Assembly (NCBI RefSeq): GCF_000730245.1
Contig: NZ_CP004403.1
Location: forward strand, 1,116,001-1,180,000
Reading direction: 5' to 3'
Length of the DNA: 64,000 nucleotides
DNA from: an endosymbiont of Acanthamoeba sp. UWC8
GTDB lineage: Bacteria > Pseudomonadota > Alphaproteobacteria > Rickettsiales > Midichloriaceae
Shown here: one piece after another, positions 8,236 to 17,430 of the stretch
Numbering within the stretch: the stretch's first letter is position 1
How the letters are laid out: each line of letters begins with the position of its first letter
The notes under the pieces: generated by a model
The model's input: only the letters and a program-made list of their open reading frames with translations
What the model was told of the DNA's origin: nothing
Database searches by the model: none
Program-made: the position numbers and the translations under genes

Positions 8236-8264
8236 TTGCATAAAAGTTTGTATTAAGTTATAAC
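8236..8264 (+). promoter_or_regulatory. Sigma-70-type promoter of aspS
   Basis: TTGCAT (8236-8241) and TATAAC (8259-8264) are separated by exactly 17 bases and lie 31 bases upstream of the aspS ATG. Four and five of six bases match the -35 and -10 consensus. The divergent rpoZ promoter must lie in the same ~130-bp interval but is not clear. Confidence 0.6.
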
Positions 8265-8294
8265 ATCTCAACATAAAATATTTCTGAGAATATT

Positions 8295-10124
8295 ATGCAT
8301 AAGTATAGAACCCATACCTGCGGGGAATTAAATAAATCTCATATAGGCCAAAAAGTTAAACTTTCAGGATGGCTACATAGAAAACGTGATCACGGCGGTA
8401 TTTATTTTATAGACTTAAGAGACCATTACGGAATAACACAAGTGGTTTCATCCGATCAGGATCAGGATTTAATCAGAATAAGTAAAGAAAGATACGAGGA
8501 GCTTACCTCGCTAAGTTTTGAAAGTGTTTTAACCGTAACCGGCGTTGTGGTCGGAAGATCGGCAGAGACGATGAATAACGAACTTTCTACCGGTGAAATC
8601 GAAGTTATAATCGAAGATTTCACCAGTGAATCAATTGCCGAGATGCTGCCGCTCAATGTAAATAGCGAACTCCCTTTCCCGGAAGACTTAAGGCTTAAAT
8701 ATAGATTTTTGGATTTAAGAAAAGAAAAGTTACATAAAAATATTATGCTCAGAAATAATGTTGTCGCGCATTTACGTAAAAAAATGACTGAGCAAGGATT
8801 TATGGAATTTCAGACTCCGATCCTAACTGCGAGTTCCCCTGAAGGGGCGCGGGATTTCCTTGTCCCGAGCAGGCTCCATCCGGGTAAATTTTATGCGCTC
8901 CCCCAAGCCCCACAGCAGTTTAAGCAATTGCTTATGATTTCAGGATTTGATAAATATTTTCAAATCGCTCCTTGCTTCAGGGATGAAGATGCAAGAGCCG
9001 ATCGTTCGGGAGGTGAGTTCTATCAGCTTGATATTGAAATGTCATTTGTTACCCAGGAAGATGTGTTTAATACCATTGAACCGGTGCTTTACAGCACATT
9101 TAAAGAATTTTCAGAGTTTGAGGTTACTCCAGTTCCGTTTCCAAGGATTACCTATCATGATTCAATGCTTAAATATGGTAGTGATAAACCGGATTTAAGA
9201 ATACCTATCGAAATTGCAGATACTACCTCAGTATTTACCGATTCCGAGTTTACCATATTCAGAGAAGGAATTAAAAAAGGCTCATTTGTTCGCGCTATCC
9301 CTGCCCCAAAGACTTCCGAACAGCCGAGAAGCTTTTTCGATAAAATGATTTCATTTGCACAAACAGAACTGGGAGCTAAAGGCCTAGGATACATAACTTT
9401 TGCTCAAGACGGTAGCGCTAAAGGGCCGATTGCAAAATTCCTGGATCAGGAAAGACTCGCTTCTTTAAAAGATATTGCAAAACTTGAAAACGGAGACTCG
9501 GTATTCTTTGCATGTGAAGAAGCCTCTACTGCCGCAAAAATAGCAGGTCGGGTAAGAACAAAGCTTGGCGAAGAACTAAACATAATTGAAAAAAATATTT
9601 ATAAATTCTGTTGGGTTACGGATTTCCCGTTTTATGAATGGAATGAAGATGAGAAAAAAATTGATTTCACCCATAACCCGTTTTCAATGCCGCAAGGTGG
9701 TTTAGAAGCATTAAATGCAGCTGATACTACCGATAAGAAACTAGCAATTAAAGCTTTCCAATATGATATAGTATGTAATGGTATAGAGCTTTCAAGCGGC
9801 GGAATCAGAAACCATAAGCCTGACCTTATGTATAAAGCCTTTGAAATTGCAGGCTATTCGAAAGATGAGGTTGATAACAAATTTGGCGGTATGATAAAGG
9901 CGTTTAAATATGGCGCTCCTCCTCACGGTGGTTTAGCTCCAGGTGTTGATAGGATTGTCATGCTTCTTGCTAATGAACCTAACATTCGTGAAGTTATCGC
10001 TTTTCCGTTAAATCAAAGCGCTCAGGATTTATTAATGAATGCTCCTAACACGGTAAGTGACAGGCAACTGAAGGAGCTTAATATTATGCTCTCTCCAAAG
10101 CTTAAAGTAAGCGAGAGCAAATAG
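8295..10124 (+). CDS. aspS: Aspartyl-tRNA synthetase (probably non-discriminating)
   Basis: A 609-residue class II synthetase of the long bacterial type. It has the N-terminal OB anticodon-binding domain (residues ~1-110), the catalytic core with [10 protein letters not shown] (motif 2) and [13 protein letters not shown] (motif 3, near residue 550), and the inserted GAD domain between them. The anticodon loop reads HRKRDHGG with His at position 33. In Pseudomonas AspRS a His at the equivalent place belongs to the non-discriminating form, which also charges tRNA-Asn, while E. coli has Leu. That implies GatCAB makes Asn-tRNA here; this is inference. A terminator follows 26 bases after the stop. 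Confidence 0.97.
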   Translation: MHKYRTHTCGELNKSHIGQKVKLSGWLHRKRDHGGIYFIDLRDHYGITQVVSSDQDQDLIRISKERYEELTSLSFESVLTVTGVVVGRSAETMNNELSTGEIEVIIEDFTSESIAEMLPLNVNSELPFPEDLRLKYRFLDLRKEKLHKNIMLRNNVVAHLRKKMTEQGFMEFQTPILTASSPEGARDFLVPSRLHPGKFYALPQAPQQFKQLLMISGFDKYFQIAPCFRDEDARADRSGGEFYQLDIEMSFVTQEDVFNTIEPVLYSTFKEFSEFEVTPVPFPRITYHDSMLKYGSDKPDLRIPIEIADTTSVFTDSEFTIFREGIKKGSFVRAIPAPKTSEQPRSFFDKMISFAQTELGAKGLGYITFAQDGSAKGPIAKFLDQERLASLKDIAKLENGDSVFFACEEASTAAKIAGRVRTKLGEELNIIEKNIYKFCWVTDFPFYEWNEDEKKIDFTHNPFSMPQGGLEALNAADTTDKKLAIKAFQYDIVCNGIELSSGGIRNHKPDLMYKAFEIAGYSKDEVDNKFGGMIKAFKYGAPPHGGLAPGVDRIVMLLANEPNIREVIAFPLNQSAQDLLMNAPNTVSDRQLKELNIMLSPKLKVSESK

Positions 10125-10150
10125 GCTTTTTAAAAAATAAGTTTAAGTAG

Positions 10151-10187
10151 AAGGCTCCTAAAAGTATAATTTTCGGGAGCCTTTTTT
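10151..10187 (+). terminator. Rho-independent terminator of aspS
   Basis: AAGGCTCC (10151-10158) pairs with GGAGCCTT (10175-10182), with additional A/T pairs in the inner part, and is followed by a run of Ts (to 10187). It stands between the convergent aspS and rlmH genes and is the clearest intrinsic terminator in the window. Confidence 0.85.
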
Positions 10188-10196
10188 ATTATATAG

Positions 10197-10649
10197 TTAC
10201 TTGTGATAGGGATGGCCGTTAACTATTGAATAAGCCCTATAAAGCTGCTCTACCAGCATTAGTCTTACCAGCTTGTGAGGGAAAGTCATTTTACCGAATG
10301 CAATCAGTGTATTAGCTTTTTGCTTTACCTCTTCACTTAAACCAAAAGCACCACCGATCAGAAAATAAATATTTTTATAAATACTCTGATTTTTAACTAA
10401 AGACCCGGAAAACTCATGACTTGTATACTGCTTTCCCTTCTCATCCAAAACATAAATAAAAGTATTATCAGGAATATTGCTCATCAACCATTTTCCTTCT
10501 TGTAGTTTCTGTTCATTCTCACTTAAATTTTTATTTAGCTCATGCTCGATAACAGAAATATGCCACCTGGTTCTTATTAAGTATTCTTGAGCCAATTGTT
10601 TGATTTCTCGAGATTTCTCTTTCCCCAAAGCTTTAATTACTATTTCCAT
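10197..10649 (-). CDS. rlmH: 23S rRNA pseudouridine-1915 N3-methyltransferase RlmH
   Basis: RlmH methylates pseudouridine 1915 in helix 69 of 23S rRNA using SAM. The product is a small SPOUT-fold protein with FLIGGAFGLSEEV (SAM-binding knot), KMTFPHKLVRLMLVEQLYRA and the diagnostic C-terminus NGHPYHK. I chose the ATG at 10649 (MEIVIKALGK), which matches the family start; an ATG four codons earlier overlaps hemW. Length 150 residues is normal. It follows hemW by four bases and is likely cotranscribed. Confidence 0.93.
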   Translation of the reverse strand: MEIVIKALGKEKSREIKQLAQEYLIRTRWHISVIEHELNKNLSENEQKLQEGKWLMSNIPDNTFIYVLDEKGKQYTSHEFSGSLVKNQSIYKNIYFLIGGAFGLSEEVKQKANTLIAFGKMTFPHKLVRLMLVEQLYRAYSIVNGHPYHK

Positions 10650-10653
10650 TGCT

Positions 10654-11847
10654 TCACACAATCAATTCGCTTATTAACCTATTTAAAACTAACCTTCCCT
10701 TTTCGGTTGCGCGCACTAAATTCTCCCCTTCATCTAAGTACCCGTCCTCTAAAAGCTGCTTATATTTTCTCTTATTAAATAACAGCTTTTTATCTACCCC
10801 CTTACTTAACCTTAACCCCATAATAATTTTTTCCTCATTTTGCTCATCCTCTGATAGCTCTTCTTTATGCTGTATAGCATTACCCCTTTCTTCAATTTGC
10901 TTAAGCCATTTTTCCGGCAAATGAGTATTAACGGTTGCATACTTTATGTTATTAAAAGTATATCGTCCGTGCGCCCCAGCCCCAATACCTAAATAATCTC
11001 CGTACTCCCAATAAGTCATATTATGTATTGATTCTTCTCCCTGTGCTGCATGATTAGATATTTCATATTGCGGCATATCGTACTTACTTAAAATATTTTG
11101 AGTAATATAGTAGAAATCTGCAGCTATATTCTGATTTGGCATAGTAAATTTCTTCTTTTTATAATCTCCATAAAACTGAGTGCCTTTTTCTATAGTTAAT
11201 TGATAAACTGAAATATGCTTATTAGTATATTTTATTGCAGCGCTAAGTTCCTCTTCCCAACTTTTCAAACTTTGCTCGGGAAGCGCATAAATTAAGTCGA
11301 AACTATAGCGGGAAAAATACTTTGCCGCATAAGAAATTGCTTCTCTTGCTTCATCAGCCGAGTGCTCTCTGCCTAAAAACTTTAAGTATTTTTGATTAAA
11401 GCTTTGTATTCCGATCGATACCCTATTTACTCCTGCTCTTGAGTAATCATAAAACTTTTTAGCTTCCGAAGAAGTAGGATTAGCCTCTAAAGTTACCTCT
11501 ATTTGAGGAGCAAGTGTTGAGTATTTTGAAATTTTATTAATCACTTTTTCAAAAAATACGGGTGGAGCAAGAGAAGGAGTACCGCCACCGAAGAAAATAC
11601 TTTTTATAATTTTGCCGTTTAGCACATGTTGATAACTATCAAGTTCAATTAAGTAGGCATCAATAAATTGATTCAAATCAACTGCGTTTCTTACATGACT
11701 ATTAAAATCACAGTAAGGGCACTTTGACTTACAAAACGGCCAATGGACATATATGGAAAGGAAATCGGACAAAATAGATTCTTTATTTAATAAAAATAAT
11801 TGAAAATAAGACAAGTAATCACTATCATATACTTCTAAAAATAGCAA
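10654..11847 (-). CDS. hemW: HemW-type radical SAM haem chaperone
   Basis: The product has the radical SAM cluster motif FCKSKCPYCDFN (C-x3-C-x2-C) preceded by YVHWPF, then FFGGGTPSLAPP, VTLEANP and RVSIGIQSFN, all typical of the HemN/HemW family. HemW is thought to insert haem into respiratory enzymes and is not the coproporphyrinogen oxidase; hemF supplies that activity here. The frame is about 25-30 residues longer at the N-terminus than the family, and its ATG is only nine bases from the divergent ffh start. A TTG codon nearer SDFLSIYVHW is a plausible true start. Confidence 0.9.
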   Translation of the reverse strand: MLFLEVYDSDYLSYFQLFLLNKESILSDFLSIYVHWPFCKSKCPYCDFNSHVRNAVDLNQFIDAYLIELDSYQHVLNGKIIKSIFFGGGTPSLAPPVFFEKVINKISKYSTLAPQIEVTLEANPTSSEAKKFYDYSRAGVNRVSIGIQSFNQKYLKFLGREHSADEAREAISYAAKYFSRYSFDLIYALPEQSLKSWEEELSAAIKYTNKHISVYQLTIEKGTQFYGDYKKKKFTMPNQNIAADFYYITQNILSKYDMPQYEISNHAAQGEESIHNMTYWEYGDYLGIGAGAHGRYTFNNIKYATVNTHLPEKWLKQIEERGNAIQHKEELSEDEQNEEKIIMGLRLSKGVDKKLLFNKRKYKQLLEDGYLDEGENLVRATEKGRLVLNRLISELIV

Positions 11848-11856
11848 TGAATACTT

Positions 11857-13200
11857 ATGTTCTCTTCCCTTAGTAATAATTTAACTAAAGTCTTTGATAA
11901 ACTTAAACGCAAAGGTTTACTTAACGAATCCGATGTCAGTGAGGCAATGCGTGAAATTAGGATTGCTTTACTCGAAGCGGATGTTGCGCTTCCGGCAGTT
12001 AAGGAATTTATTGACAAAGTAAAAGCTAAAGCAATCGGCAGTGAAATAGTTAAAAGCATTTCACCCGCGCAGATGGTAATAAAAATTGTAAACGATGAGT
12101 TGACCGAGATTTTAGGCAGTGACCATCAGGCTTTAAATCTTGCGGCTACGCCTCCGGTCGTCATCATGCTGGTCGGCTTACAAGGCTCCGGTAAAACTAC
12201 CTCTGCTGCAAAACTTGCTTTACTGCTTAGAAAGAAACATAAGAAGAAAGTTTTACTTGCTTCACTTGACGTTTATCGCCCGGCAGCACAAGCTCAACTT
12301 GAAGTACTGGGCAAACAAATTGATATCACCACCCTACCGATAGTGGCAAACGAAATGCCGGAGAAGATATCTAAACGAGCTTTAGAAGAGGCTAAAACCA
12401 ATGGCTTTGATATTTTGATATTAGATACTGCCGGAAGGTTACATACCGATCAGGAATTAATAGAAGAACTAAATAAAGTTAAAATTTTAGCAAGCCCGGT
12501 TGAAACCATTTTAGTTGTCGATTCCTTAACCGGTCAAGATGCAGTTAATATTGGCAAGGAATTTAATACGAAGATAGGAATTACTGGAGTCATCCTAACT
12601 AGGGTAGATGGAGATGCCAGAGGCGGAGCAGCCTTAAGCATGAGATGCATAACCAAACAACCTATCAAGTTCATAGGGGTCGGCGAAAAATTAAGTGATT
12701 TGGAAGAATTTCATCCACAAAGAGCGGCTTCCAAAATTTTAGGAATGGGTGATATTGTTTCACTTGTCGAAAGAGCTGCCGAAATGGTAAGTGAAGAAGA
12801 AGCGAAAACTTTAGCAAAGAGAGTACAAAAAGGCCAATTTGATTTAAATGATATGCTTGCCCAGTTTAAAAACTTAAAGAAAATGGGAGGTATCGGTTCA
12901 ATGCTTTCTATGATTCCGGGACTCGGCAAATTAAAAAACCAAATAGGTAGCATGGCAATCGATGATAAAATGTTTACTAAGCAGGAAGCAATCATTAATT
13001 CAATGAGTAAAGCCGAAAGAAGCGACCCGAAAATTATAAATGCTTCCAGAAAAGTTAGGATTGCAAACGGCTCGGGAACTAAAGTACAGGATATTAACCG
13101 CTTACTCAAACAACACTTGGAAATGAGTAATATGGTTAAGAAAGTCGGTAAGATGGATCACAAACAGCTTGCAAAATTAGGTAAAATGATGAATGTCTAA
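11857..13200 (+). CDS. ffh: Signal recognition particle GTPase Ffh
   Basis: Ffh binds signal peptides and 4.5S RNA and targets membrane proteins to FtsY and the translocon. Domains in order: N helical domain (1-~85), G domain with GLQGSGKTTSAAKLA (P-loop, near residue 106), DTAGRLHTD, TRVDGDARGGAALS and GVGEKLSDLEEF, then the methionine-rich M domain with MLSMIPGLGKLK. The 447-residue length is normal. The gene starts nine bases from the divergent hemW frame and overlaps the next small ORF by eight bases. No 4.5S RNA gene was recognised in the window. Confidence 0.97.
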   Translation: MFSSLSNNLTKVFDKLKRKGLLNESDVSEAMREIRIALLEADVALPAVKEFIDKVKAKAIGSEIVKSISPAQMVIKIVNDELTEILGSDHQALNLAATPPVVIMLVGLQGSGKTTSAAKLALLLRKKHKKKVLLASLDVYRPAAQAQLEVLGKQIDITTLPIVANEMPEKISKRALEEAKTNGFDILILDTAGRLHTDQELIEELNKVKILASPVETILVVDSLTGQDAVNIGKEFNTKIGITGVILTRVDGDARGGAALSMRCITKQPIKFIGVGEKLSDLEEFHPQRAASKILGMGDIVSLVERAAEMVSEEEAKTLAKRVQKGQFDLNDMLAQFKNLKKMGGIGSMLSMIPGLGKLKNQIGSMAIDDKMFTKQEAIINSMSKAERSDPKIINASRKVRIANGSGTKVQDINRLLKQHLEMSNMVKKVGKMDHKQLAKLGKMMNV

Positions 13201-13315
13201 AGAAAAAAAACCTCCTAAAAAAGATGTTAAGAAGCTTTCTGAAGCTTTAAGACAAAATTTATTAAGAAGAAAAGCACAAAAAAAACAAAAGGAAGTAAAA
13301 CAAAATGCAAATTAG
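13193..13315 (+). CDS. Small basic protein, 40 aa, between ffh and bamE
   Basis: A 40-codon frame begins inside the last codons of ffh and ends 11 bases inside bamE, so it is coupled to both. The peptide (MSKEKKPPKKDVKKLSEALR, then QNLLRRKAQKKQKE...) is extremely lysine- and arginine-rich and should be a single charged helix. Short basic proteins with an L-x-x-A-L-R-x-N-L-x-R-R-K core occur in many Alphaproteobacteria; the function is unknown to me. The tight overlaps on both sides argue that it is translated. Confidence 0.65.
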   Translation: MSKEKKPPKKDVKKLSEALRQNLLRRKAQKKQKEVKQNAN

Positions 13316-13751
13316 AAATATATTATTGGTAGCGATTGTTTGTTTATTATCTGCTTGCGCCAAGCATGAACATTTTCATGGTTATAGCTTTGATGAAAAG
13401 GAAATCAGCTCATTAAAAATCGGTCAAACTAATGAAGAAGAAACCAGAGAATTACTTGGTTCTCCAACCACTACTTCGGATTTTGGCGACAAAACTTATT
13501 ACTATATATCCATGCAGCAACAAAGTGAGGCATTCTTTCATCCGCACACGGTAGCACAAGATGTGCTTGAGATTACATTTAACCGACAAAAAGTTATTAA
13601 TAATATTAAAAGCTATACTCTAAATGAGGCACGCAATATTAATTACGCCAGTGGTACAACTGAGCTTAAAGGTAATACCATGACTCCTCTTGAGCAAATA
13701 TTCAGTAATGTAGGTAAATTTAATAAACCTAAAAGCCCGAAACAGTTTTAG
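13305..13751 (+). CDS. bamE: Outer membrane assembly lipoprotein BamE
   Basis: BamE is a small lipoprotein of the BAM complex that folds beta-barrel proteins into the outer membrane. The N-terminus is a lipoprotein signal with LLSAC, the lipidated residue being C18. The SmpA/OmlA domain follows, with the typical SSLKIGQTNEEETRELLGSP and a YYYIS strand. At 148 residues it is usual for alphaproteobacterial members. It sits in a run ffh, small ORF, bamE, winged-helix gene with overlaps or gaps of a few bases, probably one transcript. Confidence 0.88.
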   Translation: MQIRNILLVAIVCLLSACAKHEHFHGYSFDEKEISSLKIGQTNEEETRELLGSPTTTSDFGDKTYYYISMQQQSEAFFHPHTVAQDVLEITFNRQKVINNIKSYTLNEARNINYASGTTELKGNTMTPLEQIFSNVGKFNKPKSPKQF

Positions 13752-13754
13752 TTA

Positions 13755-14309
13755 ATGCGAATTGCAATTATAGGTGGGACTACTCTTCTTAAATGGGTTT
13801 TAGAGCAAGTCACTTCTCTAAAACCCTTTAATATAGAGTTTTTTGAGGAACCAGGCAATATTTCCGGCCATCCTGATCTATGTATTTTTAATGAGGTTAT
13901 ACCTCAAACGGTTGAGGATAATCAAATTATTATCAGTGCAAAATTTAAAGCGGATTTAAGTAAGCCTTTTAAGCTTATATCTTTAGTTGAGCTTATTATA
14001 GATAAACTTAACCAAAAAACTTATACCATAAATAATGTTAAATTTTTTCCTAGTAAAAGAACACTTGAATTAGAAGAAAATTTAATAATTCTAACTGAGA
14101 AAGAAGCAAAATTAGTTTTATACCTGGTTAATAATTACCCAAGAGGAATACCAAAAGCCGAGTTATTAAAAGAAATTTGGGAATATTCTACGGAAACGGA
14201 AACTTCAACGGTTGAGGTGCACCTTTCACGTTTAAAACAAAAATTGATTGAAAGCAGCTTTCCTGATTTTTTAACTTATAAAGATAAATTTTTATATATT
14301 GAAATTTAA
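13755..14309 (+). CDS. OmpR-type winged-helix regulator with degenerate receiver
   Basis: The C-terminal ~95 residues are a PhoB/OmpR winged-helix DNA-binding domain: LTEKEAKLVLYLVNNYPRG, PKAELLKEIW, then STVEVHLSRLKQKL. The N-terminal ~80 residues look like a shortened receiver fold, but no conserved phospho-acceptor Asp or acidic pair can be placed, so control by phosphorylation is unlikely. A constitutive or ligand-controlled regulator is inferred. The gene starts three bases after bamE and there is no partner kinase nearby. The only membrane kinase of the window is at 1660-4416. Confidence 0.75.
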   Translation: MRIAIIGGTTLLKWVLEQVTSLKPFNIEFFEEPGNISGHPDLCIFNEVIPQTVEDNQIIISAKFKADLSKPFKLISLVELIIDKLNQKTYTINNVKFFPSKRTLELEENLIILTEKEAKLVLYLVNNYPRGIPKAELLKEIWEYSTETETSTVEVHLSRLKQKLIESSFPDFLTYKDKFLYIEI

Positions 14310-14325
14310 TTATAAGCTGCAACGC

Positions 14326-14353
14326 TTGAGATTTGTAATTTTTGTTCTATACT
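14326..14353 (+). promoter_or_regulatory. Sigma-70-type promoter of the ahpC-trxB-hemF operon
   Basis: TTGAGA (14326-14331) and TATACT (14348-14353), 16 bases apart, each match five of six consensus bases. They lie about 40 bases before the peroxiredoxin ATG, in the gap after the regulator gene. Confidence 0.6.
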
Positions 14354-14395
14354 GGCTTCTAATATATAACTAATAAATTTTAGAGGCGCTAAAAA

Positions 14396-14995
14396 ATGGC
14401 AGTTCTAGTTCGTAAAGAAGCTCCTAATTTTACTGCTCAAGCAGTATTTCCTGATAACTCTATAAAAGAACTTAATTTAAAAGAATATCTTAAAGGCAAG
14501 TATGGTGTAATATTCTTCTATCCGCTTGATTTCACCTTTGTTTGTCCTTCGGAAATTCTTGCATTCAGCAGCAAATCGGAAGAATTTGAAAAAAGAGATG
14601 CTAAAGTAATCGGAATCAGTATTGACTCACAATTTACTCACCTTGCCTATAGAAACACTCCGACTGATAAAGGCGGGATCGGACAAGTTACATTTCCGCT
14701 GGTTTCCGATCTCACACATAAAATTGCAGCCGATTATGATGTTCTTAGTGACGCGGGCGTAGCTTTAAGAGGAACTTTCTTAATTGATAAGCAAGGCATT
14801 GTTCGCCATCAAATTATTAATGATCTTCCGTTGGGTAGAAATATTGAAGAAGCAATCAGAATGGTTGACGCTCTTCAATATTCCGAAAAACACGGTGAAG
14901 TTTGCCCGGCTAACTGGAAGCAAGGAAAAGAAGCTATGAAGCCGACTCAAGAAGGCGTTGCAGCTTATCTAAAAACCAATGCAGGAAAGATTTAA
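14396..14995 (+). CDS. Typical 2-Cys peroxiredoxin (AhpC/Prx1 type)
   Basis: The enzyme reduces hydrogen peroxide and organic peroxides. The peroxidatic site is in FYPLDFTFVCPSE with C50, and the resolving cysteine is C170 in GEVCPANW, so this is a typical 2-Cys enzyme that works as a dimer of exchanged disulphides. The 199-residue length fits. It is followed four bases later by thioredoxin reductase, which suggests that the thioredoxin system recycles it; no AhpF gene is present. An SD-like GAGGCG lies before the ATG. Confidence 0.95.
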   Translation: MAVLVRKEAPNFTAQAVFPDNSIKELNLKEYLKGKYGVIFFYPLDFTFVCPSEILAFSSKSEEFEKRDAKVIGISIDSQFTHLAYRNTPTDKGGIGQVTFPLVSDLTHKIAADYDVLSDAGVALRGTFLIDKQGIVRHQIINDLPLGRNIEEAIRMVDALQYSEKHGEVCPANWKQGKEAMKPTQEGVAAYLKTNAGKI

Positions 14996-14998
14996 TTA

Positions 14999-15943
14999 AT
15001 GAAAACATTGCATACAAAAGTATTAATTATCGGTTCCGGCCCCGCCGGTTACACGGCTGCAATATATGCGGCACGCTCTTCGCTTGAGCCTGTACTGGTA
15101 AGCGGGTTCCAGCCGGGCGGCCAGCTTACTATTACAACCGATGTAGAAAACTATCCCGGTTTTGCCGATACCATTCAAGGTCCTTGGCTGGTTGAGCAAA
15201 TGGAACTTCAGGCAAAGCATGTCGGCACCAATATAATCAATGATCATATTAATCAAATCGACCTAAGTTCAAAACCTTTCAAAGCAGTCGGAGATACAGG
15301 TAGAGTTTATACCGCTGATACGGTTATTATTTCTACCGGTGCTCAAGCCAAGTGGCTTGGGCTACCTAGTGAAAAGAAATTTCAAGGGTTTGGAGTTTCT
15401 GGGTGCGCTACATGTGACGGTTTCTTTTACAGAAATAAAGAAGTGGTTGTGGTGGGCGGTGGTAATACCGCGGTTGAAGAAGCTTTATACCTTACTAATC
15501 ATGCAACAAAAGTTACGCTTATCCATAGAAGAAATGAATTAAGAGCTGAAAAAATAATGCAAAGCAGGTTATTTTCTCACCCCAAGATTTCGGTGATTTG
15601 GGATAGCATAGTTGATGAGGTTTTAGGTACCGATGAACCATTAGGTGTAACGGGGATTAGAATAAAGAATATTAAAACCAATGAACTAAGTGAATTCAAT
15701 GTTGACGGAGTATTTATAGCAATCGGGCATGTACCGAATACTTCTATGTTTAAAGACCACCTGGAAATTGATAATGAAGGCTATATATTAACCGCTCCTG
15801 ACAGCACAAAAACTAATATACCCGGAGTGTTTGCCGCAGGCGACGTGCAGGATAAAATTTACAGACAAGCCGTAACTGCTGCGGGAACCGGATGTATGGC
15901 AGCATTAGAAGCAAATAAACATTTAAACGAACAGGGGCTTTAA
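14999..15943 (+). CDS. trxB: Thioredoxin reductase
   Basis: A 314-residue flavoprotein that transfers electrons from NADPH to thioredoxin. The FAD-binding motif IIGSGPAGYTAA is at the N-terminus, the redox-active pair is C136 and C139 in GCATCDGFF, the NADPH motif VVVGGGNTAVEEA follows, and the FAD-binding end reads GVFAAGDVQD. Length and order are standard for the low-molecular-weight bacterial type. It lies between the peroxiredoxin and hemF with gaps of 3 and 1 bases, in one operon. Confidence 0.97.
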   Translation: MKTLHTKVLIIGSGPAGYTAAIYAARSSLEPVLVSGFQPGGQLTITTDVENYPGFADTIQGPWLVEQMELQAKHVGTNIINDHINQIDLSSKPFKAVGDTGRVYTADTVIISTGAQAKWLGLPSEKKFQGFGVSGCATCDGFFYRNKEVVVVGGGNTAVEEALYLTNHATKVTLIHRRNELRAEKIMQSRLFSHPKISVIWDSIVDEVLGTDEPLGVTGIRIKNIKTNELSEFNVDGVFIAIGHVPNTSMFKDHLEIDNEGYILTAPDSTKTNIPGVFAAGDVQDKIYRQAVTAAGTGCMAALEANKHLNEQGL

Positions 15944-15944
15944 T

Positions 15945-16784
15945 ATGAGCTATAACAATTTAGAAGAAAAAAAAGAGCTTGCTTCTAAATGGTTTAAATC
16001 TTTACGGGATGAAATCTGCCTAGCTTTTGAACAAATTGAAACCGAATTCGGTAAAAGCAATAGTAAATTCAAACAAAAGCAATGGGATAGAACAGGCGGC
16101 GGCGGTGGAGTTATGTCCGTAATGAAAGGCGATATTTTTGAAAAAGTAGGGGTTAATATTTCTACTGTTTACGGGGAGTTTCCGGAAAAGTTTGCTAAAG
16201 AAATTCCCGGGGCTGAAAACAATCCCGGCTTTTGGGCTAGCGGCATTTCATTAGTCGCTCATATGAAATCTCCTTTAATACCCGCTGTTCACATGAATAC
16301 CCGAATGGTTGTAACCACTAAGACTTGGTTCGGTGGCGGAGCTGATCTTACTCCAACGTTTCCTGCCGATGAACAGACACAATTCTTTCACTCAGAACTT
16401 AAAAAGGTCTGTGATAAATTCGATAGTGACTACTACCCGAAATTCAAGAAAGAATGCGATGAATATTTTCACATAAAGCATAGGAAGGAAGCGCGAGGCG
16501 TCGGCGGCATATTTTTCGATTATTTAAATACCGGTGACTGGGATAACGATTTTAACTTTACAAAAGAAGTCGGGAAAGCTTTTATAAATGCATATGTGCC
16601 GATTGTTAAACAAAATGCATTAAGAGAATGGACGGCCGCACAGAAAGAAGAGCAATTAATAAAACGCGGCAGATATGTTGAATTTAATTTAATTTATGAT
16701 CGAGGCACTAAGTTCGGCCTCATGACTGATGGAAATATAGAAGCAATTTTAATGTCACTACCACCGGAAGTAAAATGGGTTTAA
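15945..16784 (+). CDS. hemF: Oxygen-dependent coproporphyrinogen III oxidase
   Basis: HemF decarboxylates coproporphyrinogen III to protoporphyrinogen IX with oxygen. Family hallmarks are GGGGGVMSVM near the N-terminus, SLVAHMKSPLIPAVHMNTR, WFGGGADLTP, KHRKEARGVGGIFFDYLN and the C-terminal RYVEFNLIYDRGTKFGL. The 279-residue length is usual. Placement with peroxiredoxin and thioredoxin reductase suggests coordinated expression with oxidative-stress defence, which is inference. The end overlaps the next gene by ten bases. Confidence 0.97.
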   Translation: MSYNNLEEKKELASKWFKSLRDEICLAFEQIETEFGKSNSKFKQKQWDRTGGGGGVMSVMKGDIFEKVGVNISTVYGEFPEKFAKEIPGAENNPGFWASGISLVAHMKSPLIPAVHMNTRMVVTTKTWFGGGADLTPTFPADEQTQFFHSELKKVCDKFDSDYYPKFKKECDEYFHIKHRKEARGVGGIFFDYLNTGDWDNDFNFTKEVGKAFINAYVPIVKQNALREWTAAQKEEQLIKRGRYVEFNLIYDRGTKFGLMTDGNIEAILMSLPPEVKWV

Positions 16785-17380
16785 GTATGGAACTGGAATT
16801 TTCTGACGACGAATTAAGACCTTTTGAGTCCCTTGAAGGTAAACTTTTAGTAGCTTCAAAAAGCTTGGACGGAAGTTGCTTTGAAAGATCGCTTATTTAC
16901 ATATGCGCTCATGATGATAAGGGCGCACTCGGCATAATTATTAATAATAAGATCGGTAATTTTTATATTAAGGATTATGTAGGTAATGCTTATGTGAAAC
17001 CTGCGCTTAAAAATAAAAAAGTTTCTATTATGTTCGGGGGGCCAATCGACCAAGATAGGTTAATAATCTTAAGCATTACAAAAGAACAGGAAAAAAACTT
17101 TGAATATTTTCCTGCTGTTACAATATACACTGAATGTAAACAATTCCTGCAAGACTATGCCTCAGGCAATAATAAAGATAAATTTTTATTAGCTAAAGGT
17201 TTTGCTGCCTGGGAACCTAATCAGCTTGAACAGGAAATTGAAGAAAATTCCTGGTTAATTGCCCCCGCAAATTTAGATATTTTATTTTCCCAAAAAGTTA
17301 AAAATAAATGGTCGAAAATGGTTGAATCACTCGGGGTAAAAAGCTTCCTGCAACTAGTTAATTATACAGGCAATGCTTAA
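16775..17380 (+). CDS. YqgE/AlgH family protein
   Basis: A 201-residue cytosolic protein of the UPF0301 (YqgE/AlgH) family. Typical stretches are GKLLVASKSLDGSCFERSLI, YICAHDDKGALGIIINNKI, MFGGPIDQDRL and a conserved late stretch AKGFAAWEPNQLEQEI. The family has a solved fold but no agreed function. The first ATG (16775) lies inside hemF; the ATG at 16787 gives a product closer to the usual start. It is the last gene of the ahpC-trxB-hemF cluster. Confidence 0.88.
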   Translation: MGLSMELEFSDDELRPFESLEGKLLVASKSLDGSCFERSLIYICAHDDKGALGIIINNKIGNFYIKDYVGNAYVKPALKNKKVSIMFGGPIDQDRLIILSITKEQEKNFEYFPAVTIYTECKQFLQDYASGNNKDKFLLAKGFAAWEPNQLEQEIEENSWLIAPANLDILFSQKVKNKWSKMVESLGVKSFLQLVNYTGNA

Positions 17381-17430
17381 TTTAAGATAACTTTAAAAGC
17401 TAAATTTACAAAATAGTTTTATCCGATATA

